NCBI GenBank assembly: GCA_004296775.1
Contig: RHGE01000021.1
Span: 1-64,000 of the forward strand
Source: Marinilabiliaceae bacterium JC017
GTDB lineage: Bacteria > Bacteroidota > Bacteroidia > Bacteroidales > Marinilabiliaceae
Direction: 5' to 3'
DNA length: 64,000 nt
A program made the position numbers and the translations under genes. This document shows positions 54,557 to 64,000 of the stretch, piece after piece (the first letter of the stretch is position 1; each line of letters begins with the position of its first letter). Under the pieces are notes generated by a model. It saw nothing but the letters and a program-made list of their open reading frames with translations. It ran no database searches and was not told where the DNA came from.

Positions 54557-55693
54557 CTATAGACAACCGTCAATGGCTTCATCTAATTTTTCGCCACGCA
54601 GGTTTTTGGCCACAATCTTTCCTTCTTTATCAAGCAGGATGATGAATGGGATACCTGAGAACTGGTAATCTTTCATTAATTGCTTACCGGAATCAGTAGC
54701 ACGAATCTGCTGCCATCCCATATTTTCTTCACTGAGCGCTTTCAACCAATCTTTTTCCTTCTTGTCGATAGAAACACTCAACACTGCCACACCTTTATCT
54801 TTATATTTTTCAAATACCTCTTTCACATGAGGAATCTCCTGACGACAAGGACCACACCAGGATGCCCAGAAATCGATTACCAGCAGTTTTCCTTTAAAAT
54901 CTTCAGGACTGACCATTTTACCGTCCTGAGTGGCACATTCAAAGTGAGGTGCCACACTACCAATAGCTACCCTTCTTTTCTGTTCCAACATTTCGGTCAC
55001 CTCTTTTTTGTATTTCACAAGGGGAGCATAATTTGGGTTTTTAGATTCCAAAACGGCCAGGGTCTTCTCTATTAACTCCGCATTTTTCTCTGCATTCATC
55101 CGTTTAACCGCCGCTAAAACACTGTTACGATCAGCATAGTGCTCAACGATGTATTTCGTACGCGCAAAACTTTCATCGCCCAAAGCGCCATACATTTCAC
55201 CGGATACTTCACCGTATTTCGTCATATCATCTTTCAATGCTTTATAGGAAGCCTGAGAGATAGCGATCATCATTTGGTATCCACGATAACTATTGAAGTT
55301 AATCATGTTCATCACCTCATTACTGGGGCCTCCGTTGATGTAGACGAAGGGTGGGTTTTTAATTTTTATTTTGGCCGTATCCTGTCCTCTGAAATTGATT
55401 TCCAGATTCTCATCCTCAGCCCAGAACTGTACCCGTTGCCACTTTTGACAATCCAGTGAATACTCACCCGGCTCATCCACCTTCATGGTGTATTCATAGG
55501 TATTATCGGGTTTCACCTCAAATGAGTCCACAATGATCTTATCAAATCCTTCCGATCGATAAATCATCATCTTAAATTGGTTATCGGGAAACTGTACTTT
55601 TCCTTTAATAACAATTGTGCCATCATTCTTAGGCGTACCACAGGCAGCCAAAAGGATGGCTATAACCGAGATCATCAAATATCGCATGTTCAT
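54557..55693 (-). CDS. TlpA-type thiol-disulfide lipoprotein with DUF4369-like N-terminal domain
   Basis: 378 residues, lipoprotein signal with LLAAC (C18). The first ~120 residues are a beta-rich DUF4369-type domain (GTIVIKGKVQFPD, KPDNTYEYTMKV). After a helical linker comes AhpC/TSA-TlpA thioredoxin: SVAPHFECATQDGKMVSPEDFKGK, WCGPC (279-283), and GIPFIILLDKEGKIVAKN. This family is abundant in Bacteroidota next to SusC/SusD loci and is thought to reduce disulfides in the periplasm. It lies 22 bp after the SRPBCC gene and so belongs to the same operon as susD. Confidence 0.92.
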   Translation of the reverse strand: MNMRYLMISVIAILLAACGTPKNDGTIVIKGKVQFPDNQFKMMIYRSEGFDKIIVDSFEVKPDNTYEYTMKVDEPGEYSLDCQKWQRVQFWAEDENLEINFRGQDTAKIKIKNPPFVYINGGPSNEVMNMINFNSYRGYQMMIAISQASYKALKDDMTKYGEVSGEMYGALGDESFARTKYIVEHYADRNSVLAAVKRMNAEKNAELIEKTLAVLESKNPNYAPLVKYKKEVTEMLEQKRRVAIGSVAPHFECATQDGKMVSPEDFKGKLLVIDFWASWCGPCRQEIPHVKEVFEKYKDKGVAVLSVSIDKKEKDWLKALSEENMGWQQIRATDSGKQLMKDYQFSGIPFIILLDKEGKIVAKNLRGEKLDEAIDGCL

Positions 55694-55715
55694 TCTAACT
55701 TGTTTTATTATGGGA

Positions 55716-56237
55716 TTAGTTAAATTTCTTTTGAAGGCCGGCTGCTATTTGCTGCCACTCTTTTTCAATGGATTTTTTCATGGCCTGCTTAACAGCTTTG
55801 TCTTCTTCATGGCTGAAATAAGCTTCATACCTTAAATAAGTACCCTCACCCTCTTTGCCCAACAGGAAACGGTAAACCCAGCTATCGGACATATAATCGG
55901 AGGTGGTAACAAAAAAGGTGATTAAATACTCATCCTTTTTAAGGACACTCACTTCTTGTTTCCTTTGTGGATCACCAGCTACGGAAAAACTCATCTTTGC
56001 CCCGCGGCCCGATCCGTTACAAACAAAATTGGTGACCCCATTGGCATAACCGGCATAGTTTTCAGGTTGTGAAATCACACGCCACACTTCATCAATAGAA
56101 CTATTCAGGACCACCCCTTTAGTAAGAGTCGGCGCCACAGGTGTGGCAGCTGCCATTTGGGCCTGTATCCTTTGTCCGCCAAAGGAACCCACCATCAGAC
56201 ATATAAAAACTGCTATATAAACATTTAGCTTACTCAT
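55716..56237 (-). CDS. Secreted SRPBCC/START-fold protein
   Basis: 173 residues with signal peptide (to IQAQ, about 27). The rest is an SRPBCC (polyketide-cyclase-like) fold: VLNSSIDEVWRVISQPENYAGYA at the start, KQEVSVLKKDEYLITFFV in the middle and the final long helix KAVKQAMKKSIEKEWQQIAAGLQ. Such proteins bind hydrophobic ligands. Export of an SRPBCC protein is less usual. It sits between susD and the TlpA-type gene with gaps of 73 and 22 bp, so it is likely co-transcribed with them. Ligand unknown. Confidence 0.85.
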   Translation of the reverse strand: MSKLNVYIAVFICLMVGSFGGQRIQAQMAAATPVAPTLTKGVVLNSSIDEVWRVISQPENYAGYANGVTNFVCNGSGRGAKMSFSVAGDPQRKQEVSVLKKDEYLITFFVTTSDYMSDSWVYRFLLGKEGEGTYLRYEAYFSHEEDKAVKQAMKKSIEKEWQQIAAGLQKKFN

Positions 56238-56310
56238 ATCTATTAACTATTTAATAATGCACTGTGAGAAACCAAGGGTAACCACCCACTTTCAAACGTT
56301 ATTTTAGTCT

Positions 56311-57729
56311 CTACTTATACCCTTCATTTTGCTCGATCAAACCGTCCGTGATATCTATTTCACGCTGTGGAATAGGTAACACCTTCTTGTTTTCGGCCAA
56401 ATCAGGATTATATAATGAGCGACCTGTTCTCATCTGTTCAAAACGCAACACACCCTCCCAGATCAGCTCTTTCGATTTTTCATCCAGAATGGTATTGATC
56501 AGCGCCTCAGCAGAGGTGAAATCAGCTGCTTTATAACCTGTTTCACCCGGATTAGCCCTTAGATACACTTCATTAAGCAAATCAATGGCGTCCTGCTCTA
56601 TTTTTTCACTATTGCGCACGATCGACTCAGCCCGTATCAGCATTATTTCCGGTAACCGGATCACAGGCAGGTTATCCCGGCTGTCGGTATTGGGAAATTT
56701 ATTGGTGATGGAGACCATCTCTTTATCATTATTTATAGCCTCCCTGGTCAGCTCAGTGATACGCTTATCTGTGTCATTGAAACTATTCAGAAAATCCTCA
56801 TCGAACCACTGATTACCGAAATGATAATAGATGCCATTGCCGCCAAATTGCCAGTTACCGCCATTACTGCTCACCGGAAAAGCAAACACGTGCTCTTCAG
56901 TAAGTGTTATAACACCACCATTCTCATTGGGAGGAAAAATCCTTAAAAAGTCCGACACTAACTTATATTCGGTATGCGCCAATAGCTTTTGGGAATAATC
57001 CGCCGCATTTTCATAGTCATGCATATATAAATAGACCCTTGACAAAAGCGCTTCGCACATGGCTACATTGGCCCGGCTGGCCCTGTCAGTAGCACTATTT
57101 GCCGTTTCCGGCAGATCAGGCATAGCCTCTTCCAGGTCTTTAATTATTTGCGCATATACCACCCCATTGCTATCACGGGGACGTTTATCTTTAACCGGAT
57201 CATAGCCGTCGTAATGATCGAGATAGAGCACTACACCCGGTTTATCCATCTGTTGTATCAGGGCCCCATCGCCAAACCAGGCCAACAGGTTCAAATAACC
57301 AAAAGCCCTGATAAATTTAGCCTCGGCAATATGCTTTGCCATCTGGTCTTCTTCGTAGGTTCCCAGATCCTTAATTTTAAATATTAATAGATTAGCCTGA
57401 TTAATGGCTGCATAGTAGGCTTCCCAGATATTTTCAACACTACCATCATTACTCACGAGCGATCCATTATTGACCGCATCAAAAAAGTTACTGGGATTAT
57501 AACCAATCATTGGTGTGGTAGCATCCGCCAACTCATAGGTGGTTTTGGCTGCTTCCAGTAATAAATGGTAGGTGCCGGCCACGGCCCCTTCTGCACTGGA
57601 GGCTTTCGAGAAAACATCATCTTCAACGATATTCCCTTCGGGTGGAATATCCAGCAAGTTGTTGCAGCCCCCAAAGAATATTCCCACTGCCGCCAGCAGT
57701 GTTCCTGTGATATGTTTTAGTTGCTTCAT
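56311..57729 (-). CDS. susD: SusD/RagB-family surface nutrient-binding lipoprotein
   Basis: 472 residues, lipoprotein signal FFGGC (C22). SusD features: NLLDIPPEGNIVEDDVFSK at the N-terminus, helical TPR-like segments with WEAYYAAINQANLLIFKI, AKFIRAFGYLNLLAWFGDGAL, and the C-terminal IRLPEIMLIRAESIVRN, KSKELIWEGVLRFEQMRTG and VLPIPQREIDI. SusD forms a lid over the SusC barrel. The gene starts 12 bp after the susC stop, the classic arrangement. Length is typical. Confidence 0.95.
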   Translation of the reverse strand: MKQLKHITGTLLAAVGIFFGGCNNLLDIPPEGNIVEDDVFSKASSAEGAVAGTYHLLLEAAKTTYELADATTPMIGYNPSNFFDAVNNGSLVSNDGSVENIWEAYYAAINQANLLIFKIKDLGTYEEDQMAKHIAEAKFIRAFGYLNLLAWFGDGALIQQMDKPGVVLYLDHYDGYDPVKDKRPRDSNGVVYAQIIKDLEEAMPDLPETANSATDRASRANVAMCEALLSRVYLYMHDYENAADYSQKLLAHTEYKLVSDFLRIFPPNENGGVITLTEEHVFAFPVSSNGGNWQFGGNGIYYHFGNQWFDEDFLNSFNDTDKRITELTREAINNDKEMVSITNKFPNTDSRDNLPVIRLPEIMLIRAESIVRNSEKIEQDAIDLLNEVYLRANPGETGYKAADFTSAEALINTILDEKSKELIWEGVLRFEQMRTGRSLYNPDLAENKKVLPIPQREIDITDGLIEQNEGYK

Positions 57730-57741
57730 CCTTTTCTGTGA

Positions 57742-60700
57742 TTAAAATGTTATATCCACTCCAAATTTTAAACTCATTGCCTGGGGCAACGTTAACTCGT
57801 CATACCCGCCCAATGTGGCACTGGAACCAAAAGCATTTACTTCCGGATCGATACCGCTATAATTGGTTAATGTAAAAAGATTGTCAGCCTGGGCATACAA
57901 CCGGATACGACTCATGTATAACTTCTTCACCCATCCCTGACTAAAAGTGTATCCAATGGCAACGTTTCGCAGGCGCAGGTACGATGCATCTTCCAGGAAC
58001 CGGTCATTCATCCGGCTCACATCATACCCAGGTAAGCCGGCAGAAGGACCATAAGGATTGTAGGTATTGGTATTATTAACCAATTTTGGAATATCTGTTT
58101 CATGACCTGGAATTTTCCAGTAATCCAGGATATCGCTTGACAAATTGTAAGCATCCTTCAGATGATACGTCATCAAAGTGGCCTGTGATCCATTAAACAT
58201 CTTTTGTCCAACAGAGAAGGAGAATGAAAAACGTATATCCAGGTTTTTAAAACGCACCTCATTATTCCAACCACCATAAAAATCAGGCAAACTACTACCG
58301 GCATTATACCGGTTAGCCAACTGACTTTTATCTGATTCGGCCTGAGGTGGCACGTTATTAACCGTTCCATCTCCCCAACGCCATAAAGGATCACCTGTCA
58401 TGGGATCAACACCAACCCAATCGTACATATAGAACAGGTTAAGGCCTTCCCCTTCGACCACTACCTTATAACCGGTTTCAGCCATTTGAAAACCAGCCTC
58501 TGTCAGGCTCAGTATCTTATCCTTGCTACGGGACAAATTAAAAGAAGAAGTCCAGGACCAGTCTTTACGTTTAATAATACGAGCATTTAAGGATACCTCA
58601 ATCCCCTGGTTCTGCATGTCCCCAATATTTTGTTGTTGGGTACTATACCCGGTATAAAGAGGTACATAATCATTGCTCAACAGGTTGTTAATGCGTTTAT
58701 AGAAATAATCAAACGTAACATCAATGCGATTATTAAACATGCTGGCATCAAAACCAATATCAAAGGACTGGGTTGTTTCCCATTTCAAATTTGGATTAGG
58801 AATCTGCTTCACCTCCAGAATAGGCACGCCATTATAACTCAGGCCGCCATTGTTTCCATTGATTGTCCACTGTCCCTGGTTGCCGTAATAACCAAGCGCC
58901 CCATCCAGGCCGGTGAGGCCGTAACTGGAACGCAGCTTTAATTCATTCAGCCACGAAACAGATTTCATGAACTCCTCTTCGGTCATAATCCAACCGGCAG
59001 AGAACGAAGGGAAACCCATGTAACGCTCATTGGCATTAAATCGGGAAGACCCATCCACCCGGTAGGTAGCTCCCAACAGGTAACGATCCTTAAACCGGTA
59101 GTTCACACGGGCAAAATAAGATAACACTGCCCATTTTTCGTTAGTGGAAGCTGTAACGCGCTGTGTTTTTGCAGCACTTATACTTTTTACATCATCATCA
59201 TAAAATCCCTGTCCGGAAATCCCCATTCTGCTCTCAGTAGAGGTTTCGAAGCTTTGGCCCAGGGTCACATTTAAAAGATTGGCATCATTGATTGCTTTAT
59301 TGACAGAAAGCACATTATTCACCACATACTTTAAGTTCTGGTTCGTTGACTCAGAAGCCGATCCGCCCACTAATGTAGGTTTGGACAGCTGACGGTTATA
59401 GGCCCGTGTATTGTATAAATCAATACCTACTTCTGACTTCAGCCGCAACCAGGAATATGGCTTTAGCTCGGCATACAGGTTACCAATAACCCTTGTGTCT
59501 TTCGCATAGTTTTCATTGTTGGCCAAGGCCACCGGGTTATCTTTATTACCGCCGACTGGATTAATGTTCCATTCCGGGTTAGTTTGCGCAGCTGTATGGT
59601 AAAAATAATCCCCATTGGACTTATAAACGGGTATATTGGATGGCATCAAAACAGCTTCACGATAAACCGCCTGACTGTTTAATGCTTCATTATTCACAAC
59701 AGAAAAATTGGTATTGGTCCCAAATGTTATCCATTTAGCAGGATTGAAATCTATGTTGGTGCGTGCACTGGTACGCTTATAATCCTGGTTGATAATATAA
59801 CCCTGCTGATCAAGCTGATTAATACTGATGTAATATTTTGTCTCTTCGGTTCCGCCTGATACGGAAGCATGAAATTCGTTGGTAATCCCGGTGCGGATCA
59901 CTTCATCCATCCAATCAGTCTGATGGTCGGTTGGAAAATGATACTCACCACCACCATTAACCGGGGGCAGATCTTTATAATATTTCGTATAGATATCACT
60001 GTATTCGTCACCACTTAACAAATCGGGTGTGCCAATGGGACGACTCAGGCTGGTAGAATACCCCACTCGGATTTGTGGTTTTCCGGCCTGCCCTTTTTTT
60101 GTAGTCACTAAAATCACGCCGGCAGCACCGCGGGACCCATAGATAGCCGTAGCAAAGGCATCTTTTAATATTTCAATGGATTCAATATCCTCCGGATTCA
60201 AAGATGACAACGGGTTACGCTCAAACTCCGGTTCCTGGTTGAAACCTGCCGACACCGAATTGCCGCCAATTGTACCGCCTGCCACGGATCCGTTTCCAAA
60301 GTTGACACTGTTTACTTTTTTCCCGGTTCCATAAACAGGTACACCATCAATCACAATCAACGGATTATTGGCATCGTCCTGCAAACTGGTTAAACCACGT
60401 ATAGTGATGGCTGTAGCGCTACCGGGAGCTCCACTACTCAAATTAATATTAACACCAGCCACCTTTCCAACCATGGCATTATCAAAGCTGGCTGCTACTC
60501 CTGAAATATCCTGGGCAGATACTTTGCCGACAGCACCGGTTAAGTCACGCCGCTCCTGCACCCCATACCCCACGGCAACTACTTCACTCAATTCCATCAT
60601 ATCTTCCACAAGATTGACTTTAACAAAATCCTGTCCTTCATAGATAAGCGTCCAGTCTTTACAGCCAATACAACTCACTATAACGGTCTGCCCTTCTTTA

Positions 60701-60927
60701 ACGTCCAGCAAAGTGAAGTTCCCTTCCATATTGGTAACCTCTCCCCGCATGGATTCTTTTACATACACATTGGCTCCAATTATTGGTTCGCCTGTACTCT
60801 CTTCAATAACTATCCCCTTCACTGTTTTGGCAGGTTGCAGCGTCATTGCCTTTTCCTGTGCCAAGGCCAGCATGGGAATAAGTAGGAAGCACATTAATAT
60901 ATTTAAATGTCTCGAAATCGATCTCAT
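57742..60927 (-). CDS. susC: SusC/RagA-family TonB-dependent transporter
   Basis: 1061 residues. Signal peptide (to ALAQ, 20-24), a CarboxypepD_reg-like domain (VKGIVIEESTGEPIIGANVYVK, 35-110), the TonB-box region VVAVGYGVQERRDLTGAVGKV, the plug with GAPGSATAITIRGLTSL and NPEDIESIEILKDAFATAIYGSRGAAGVILVTTKKG, and a long barrel ending TLPQAMSLKFGVDITF. This imports substrate from its SusD partner using TonB energy. FecR and a kelch-like lipoprotein precede it. Locus has no glycosidase, so the substrate may be peptide or small glycoconjugate. The 221-bp spacer upstream likely carries its own control. Confidence 0.95.
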   Translation of the reverse strand: MRSISRHLNILMCFLLIPMLALAQEKAMTLQPAKTVKGIVIEESTGEPIIGANVYVKESMRGEVTNMEGNFTLLDVKEGQTVIVSCIGCKDWTLIYEGQDFVKVNLVEDMMELSEVVAVGYGVQERRDLTGAVGKVSAQDISGVAASFDNAMVGKVAGVNINLSSGAPGSATAITIRGLTSLQDDANNPLIVIDGVPVYGTGKKVNSVNFGNGSVAGGTIGGNSVSAGFNQEPEFERNPLSSLNPEDIESIEILKDAFATAIYGSRGAAGVILVTTKKGQAGKPQIRVGYSTSLSRPIGTPDLLSGDEYSDIYTKYYKDLPPVNGGGEYHFPTDHQTDWMDEVIRTGITNEFHASVSGGTEETKYYISINQLDQQGYIINQDYKRTSARTNIDFNPAKWITFGTNTNFSVVNNEALNSQAVYREAVLMPSNIPVYKSNGDYFYHTAAQTNPEWNINPVGGNKDNPVALANNENYAKDTRVIGNLYAELKPYSWLRLKSEVGIDLYNTRAYNRQLSKPTLVGGSASESTNQNLKYVVNNVLSVNKAINDANLLNVTLGQSFETSTESRMGISGQGFYDDDVKSISAAKTQRVTASTNEKWAVLSYFARVNYRFKDRYLLGATYRVDGSSRFNANERYMGFPSFSAGWIMTEEEFMKSVSWLNELKLRSSYGLTGLDGALGYYGNQGQWTINGNNGGLSYNGVPILEVKQIPNPNLKWETTQSFDIGFDASMFNNRIDVTFDYFYKRINNLLSNDYVPLYTGYSTQQQNIGDMQNQGIEVSLNARIIKRKDWSWTSSFNLSRSKDKILSLTEAGFQMAETGYKVVVEGEGLNLFYMYDWVGVDPMTGDPLWRWGDGTVNNVPPQAESDKSQLANRYNAGSSLPDFYGGWNNEVRFKNLDIRFSFSFSVGQKMFNGSQATLMTYHLKDAYNLSSDILDYWKIPGHETDIPKLVNNTNTYNPYGPSAGLPGYDVSRMNDRFLEDASYLRLRNVAIGYTFSQGWVKKLYMSRIRLYAQADNLFTLTNYSGIDPEVNAFGSSATLGGYDELTLPQAMSLKFGVDITF

Positions 60928-61148
60928 TGTATAACGCTCCTTTAGGTAATTAGTCTTTATTTAAGCTGATTGGGATTTTGGAAATCTCCCCAGCCATGTA
61001 TAGACTGTATGATCTTGAGATAAGAGACATTGAGAACTCCATATTGAAATAATCTCAGATATCCACTCAAATAAGTAAGACTTGGAATTTAACTTTTCAT
61101 ACAATCTCTACATGGCAGAAGAGAACAAGGTCTAAACGAGCAATCTAT
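60928..61148. promoter_or_regulatory. Leader region upstream of susC
   Basis: Contains TGATCTTGAGATAAGAGACATTGAGA near 61012, related to the degenerate repeat words at 54.2 kb. No clear promoter box or hairpin was found. Confidence 0.35.
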
Positions 61149-62588
61149 TTATTCCTCCAGTTTATTAAGTTTTCCTTTCCAAACATCAAACAATGATGTT
61201 CGAGTTTCATCTTCACCTTCCAGGGTTGTATTGTATCCGCCTACAATCCAAAGATTCTCATCGGCATCCAAGAAGGCCGAATGACCGGCACGCGGTGTGA
61301 ATGTGCCCGGCAATTGTGCATCTTCTTCAACTGCTTTCCAGGTAACACCTCCATCTTCAGAAACAAGAATTTCCGAAGAACAAGTACCTAAAGCTGTTTG
61401 TCCACCGATTAACCAAATTTTATTGTCATAGGATACTGCAGCAGCACCCATACGAGCTGTCAAGGCACCTTCAGATACCAACGTCCAGCTTTTTCCATCG
61501 GCACTGGCCCACACATCGCTCAACAATTGTCCTTCACTTCCCTGACCACCGATCATGTACATTTTACCATCATGAACCAGGTTGGCGGAGTTCCTTCTGG
61601 CAGCTTCAGGTGCAATTACATCCTCTGCCGGCTCTTCCCATGAAACCATATCAGAAGAGTTGTGAATGCGCATTGATAAACCGGCTGGTCTAGAAAAATC
61701 AGCATCATTCATTTTTACACCATCTGGATTACCAAATCCAAGCGTATTACCACCTACAACCCAAAGCTTGTCATTGTGTGAATAAAGGGCTGAATTCACC
61801 TTGTCACCATCAAATTCATAAGTAACGTCCAGTTTTTTATAGGTGATTCCATCTTCACTCTCCCACACTTCTTTAGCAGCACCTGCCATCAGGTATCCAA
61901 TTCCAAAGGGATCGGTTATCGAGTAATACCCACAGATATATAGTTTGTTATTATGCTCTACCAGACCTTGTAAACTACCTATCGGAAAAGTAGCAGCATC
62001 AATGGTTTGCTCTTCCCAGCTTTTACCATCTTCGGAAACCATGAATTTAGTGGATGCTGATTGCGCAGCAGCGTTAACAGAACCTAACATGGTTAGATAT
62101 TTTCCTTTGAAAAATATACTTCTCACAGTGGAATAATCACCTGTGGAAATAGCGTTATTCTCCTTCACCCAACTTACACCTTCGGGATTCACCTGGGATA
62201 CATTCACCTTAACGGTATAGGTGATTTTTGTAACCCCATCTTCTGCTATCACCTCGTAGCTGACCGGGCTGGAAAAATCATTGACAGTGGTTCCGCTCAC
62301 TTGTGCTTCCCCCTTCACTTCTACCACTGTTTTAGCAATAGCTTCATAAACAGCCACCAATTTAGTAACATCTGTTTCGTAGGCTAATGAATCACTGTTT
62401 TCAATCACCTTTGTGGTTTGGTCAATGGTAAATGCTACATTCTCCAACCCCGGAATGTCATCATGAGCCTGTAAACTAAAGGCTGTTAAGCCGGTAAGAG
62501 TCGATAACGATTCGTCATCTTTACATCCTGTTAAGATCGCAACAGACAATACGATTCCCAGGCCAAATTTGAACAATTTAGATTTCAT
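61149..62588 (-). CDS. Kelch-like beta-propeller lipoprotein
   Basis: 479 residues, lipoprotein signal ILTGC (C22). The first ~120 residues form a beta-sandwich of the DUF6242/DUF5018-like kind (LTGLTAFSLQAHDDIPGLEN, ITYTVKVNVSQVNPEGVSW). From ~145 on, kelch-like blades repeat (MYMIGGQGSEGQLLSDVW, IWLIGGQTALGTCSSEI, LWIVGGYNTTLEGEDETR). Kelch lipoproteins of this type occur near SusCD loci and may bind ligands. It lies between fecR (157-bp gap) and susC and probably belongs to the regulated set. Confidence 0.82.
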   Translation of the reverse strand: MKSKLFKFGLGIVLSVAILTGCKDDESLSTLTGLTAFSLQAHDDIPGLENVAFTIDQTTKVIENSDSLAYETDVTKLVAVYEAIAKTVVEVKGEAQVSGTTVNDFSSPVSYEVIAEDGVTKITYTVKVNVSQVNPEGVSWVKENNAISTGDYSTVRSIFFKGKYLTMLGSVNAAAQSASTKFMVSEDGKSWEEQTIDAATFPIGSLQGLVEHNNKLYICGYYSITDPFGIGYLMAGAAKEVWESEDGITYKKLDVTYEFDGDKVNSALYSHNDKLWVVGGNTLGFGNPDGVKMNDADFSRPAGLSMRIHNSSDMVSWEEPAEDVIAPEAARRNSANLVHDGKMYMIGGQGSEGQLLSDVWASADGKSWTLVSEGALTARMGAAAVSYDNKIWLIGGQTALGTCSSEILVSEDGGVTWKAVEEDAQLPGTFTPRAGHSAFLDADENLWIVGGYNTTLEGEDETRTSLFDVWKGKLNKLEE

Positions 62589-62745
62589 AGATTTTTTGAT
62601 ATTTGATTAAACTAATAAATGGTTACAAAGGCCTTTATCTTTACTTTTTACTTAATACAAGAATTCGTTTTACCTTCCAATGGGGTATAACTCTTCCATT
62701 CCCGAAGTAACCTTCGAGTGTATATGATTTATTGCTGATTGGTTC

Positions 62746-63798
62746 TTATTGAGCTTTTATTATAAGGTTGTCCCCTTTGATTTTAAAGCTGTATATATCT
62801 TCTCTGAATAATTGTTCCAACAAAAACTTCAGATCGGGGTCCTGAAAGCTCCCGCTAAAACGGGCCGTTGGATCAATATTCCCTTTTAATTCCACGTTGG
62901 TACCAAACCATTGGGAGATAACCTTAGCAATGTGGTAAATGGATTTTTCATGAAAGCACATCTCTCTGTCTTTCCAGCCGAACACCTCACACTCATTCCC
63001 CATGGGCTTTTTACTGAATCCTTCATTCTCACTGTAATTGATCTTCTCCTTATCGAAGGCCAGATTATCATTGGTAAGAGGTGATTTTACCTTTACATTT
63101 AAAGCGTTAGCGGGTCGTATTTTTATTAACGGGCAAACGATTCGGTATTTAGAAGAATCAACCACGGCTACCATACCGCTTTTCACCGCTACATCCACGT
63201 TATCTTCAGAATAATCAATGTTAATGCTACCACTGTTTGCCACCGTACAGGTTCTTCCTGTTTTCACAACAACCGGATTAACGCAACAAGCTTTTATATT
63301 TAAAAAGGCTTTCCCTTCCAACTCCAACTCTCTGTTGGCACAGGAATAGTCATCGGAATACCGAATCACACTACCCCTGGCTAAAACAACCAAGCTACCA
63401 TCGGGTAAATAAAAAGAAGTCGTCACATCCTCACCTTTTACGGTATGCATTAATCCGTTACCGTTACCATCTTCTCCAAATTTCCCTAAAAGAAGAGGAA
63501 TAAGAAATATAACGGCCAACATGGCAGCTACCCGCCATTCTCTGGATCGAAAAATAGAAACAAGCTTACTCCCGGCACGGTTAACCAACTTTGATTTAAC
63601 CATCGTTTTCTGCCAAACCAATTCTTTTTTTTCCTGTATGGCTTGTTCGCTCATAACACTGATCAATTGCCTGTATAAATTAGCATTCTCCTCAGCATTT
63701 TCCACCCAGGCAAAAAGTTGCATCAACTCATCGTCTGTGATGTCTCCCGAAATCTTTCGGGCTATTAAGCGTTCTATGTTAGGCTGCTTCGTTTCCAT
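62746..63798 (-). CDS. FecR-family anti-sigma factor with DUF4974 domain
   Basis: 350 residues. Cytoplasmic helical region (1-90, LIARKISGDITDDELMQLFAWVENAEEN), one membrane helix (REWRVAAMLAVIFLIPLLLG), then the FecR periplasmic domain (VTTSFYLPDGSLVVLARGSVIRYSDDY, ELELEGKAFLNIKACCVNPVVVKTG) and a C-terminal DUF4974 secretin/TonB short-N-like domain (DREMCFHEKSIYHIAKVISQWFG, ARFSGSFQDPDLKFLLEQLF) that usually binds the N-terminal extension of SusC. It would hold an ECF sigma factor inactive until the SusC receptor signals. The sigma gene should lie upstream (to the right, beyond 64,000). Confidence 0.93.
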   Translation of the reverse strand: METKQPNIERLIARKISGDITDDELMQLFAWVENAEENANLYRQLISVMSEQAIQEKKELVWQKTMVKSKLVNRAGSKLVSIFRSREWRVAAMLAVIFLIPLLLGKFGEDGNGNGLMHTVKGEDVTTSFYLPDGSLVVLARGSVIRYSDDYSCANRELELEGKAFLNIKACCVNPVVVKTGRTCTVANSGSINIDYSEDNVDVAVKSGMVAVVDSSKYRIVCPLIKIRPANALNVKVKSPLTNDNLAFDKEKINYSENEGFSKKPMGNECEVFGWKDREMCFHEKSIYHIAKVISQWFGTNVELKGNIDPTARFSGSFQDPDLKFLLEQLFREDIYSFKIKGDNLIIKAQ

Positions 63799-64000
63799 TT
63801 TTGGATTTCTTCATTTATAAAGACTCAAAAGACCTTAAAGATCCTTACTCTGAATCTATTTTTTTTTCAATTAATTTCATTTTTCCATCCTATCCATTGA
63901 TTGTCAACGCTCAAAAAATGTCAATTATTAAAGATATAGCACCAATACCATATTTCTTGACCACTTCCATAATTCGTTTCGTGGCTTTTGTGACATGTAC

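Noticed and set aside
1-64000. tRNA, rRNA, retron or reverse-transcriptase-based diversity systems
   Set aside because: No cloverleaf-like sequence with a TTCGAAT-type loop, no rRNA segment and no reverse transcriptase motif was found.

Overview
The window looks like the chromosome of a carbohydrate-degrading Bacteroidota, most likely Bacteroidales/Marinilabiliales-like. Support comes from a SusC/SusD pair with a FecR anti-sigma factor, two sulfatases, a GH92 mannosidase, PNGase F-like proteins, a type IX secretion C-terminal domain, DUF6261-type proteins, and promoters of the TTG-N19/20-TAnnTTTG type. No rRNA or tRNA gene was seen. The species cannot be named from the sequence alone.

Region 1 (about 1-10.7 kb) is an AT-rich accessory island. 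It starts with dispersed repeats and a decayed IS91-type transposase. It then carries a two-gene Hachiman-type defence system (hamAB), a YefM/YoeB and a ParD/ParE toxin-antitoxin pair, a NADAR (YbiA-like) protein, a small lipoprotein, an unrecognised protein and a thioredoxin-like protein. The genes are separated by repeated intergenic modules. Two different repeat families sit just 3' of unrelated genes (hamB and parE; NADAR and thioredoxin), so the island looks cassette-like.

Region 2 (10.8-26.6 kb) is mostly glycan breakdown and envelope functions: two convergently regulated-looking secreted sulfatases, a divergent GH92 alpha-mannosidase lipoprotein, a heme/siderophore-type TonB receptor, a nitroreductase, a PNGase F-like secreted protein, a small Imm17-like membrane protein and an orphan hybrid sensor kinase. 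Together with the second PNGase F-like protein at 44-45.8 kb, this suggests attack on sulfated or mannose-containing N-glycoproteins.

Region 3 (27-50 kb) is mixed: a huge repetitive leucine-rich-repeat surface protein, a DUF3810 protease-like membrane protein, CstA, a Mut7-C RNase, a MATE exporter, a cyclase-family hydrolase, an AraC-type membrane regulator, an acyltransferase, a second SBP-type sensor kinase and a HAD phosphatase. Three all-helical proteins of about 240 residues lie here. Two of them have a phased tandem-repeat array (21-bp and 41-bp units, about 12 copies each) starting about 320-340 bp upstream of the ATG. This pairing is the most unusual signal in the window.

Region 4 (50.8-63.8 kb, all minus strand) is a FecR-controlled SusC/SusD locus. 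It has no glycosidase, but instead a kelch-like lipoprotein, a secreted SRPBCC protein, a TlpA-type lipoprotein, a triple-thioredoxin protein and a DsbD N-domain-like protein. It reads as a nutrient-uptake locus coupled to periplasmic thiol-disulfide chemistry, perhaps for protein or peptide substrates. The cognate ECF sigma factor, if present, lies beyond the right edge.
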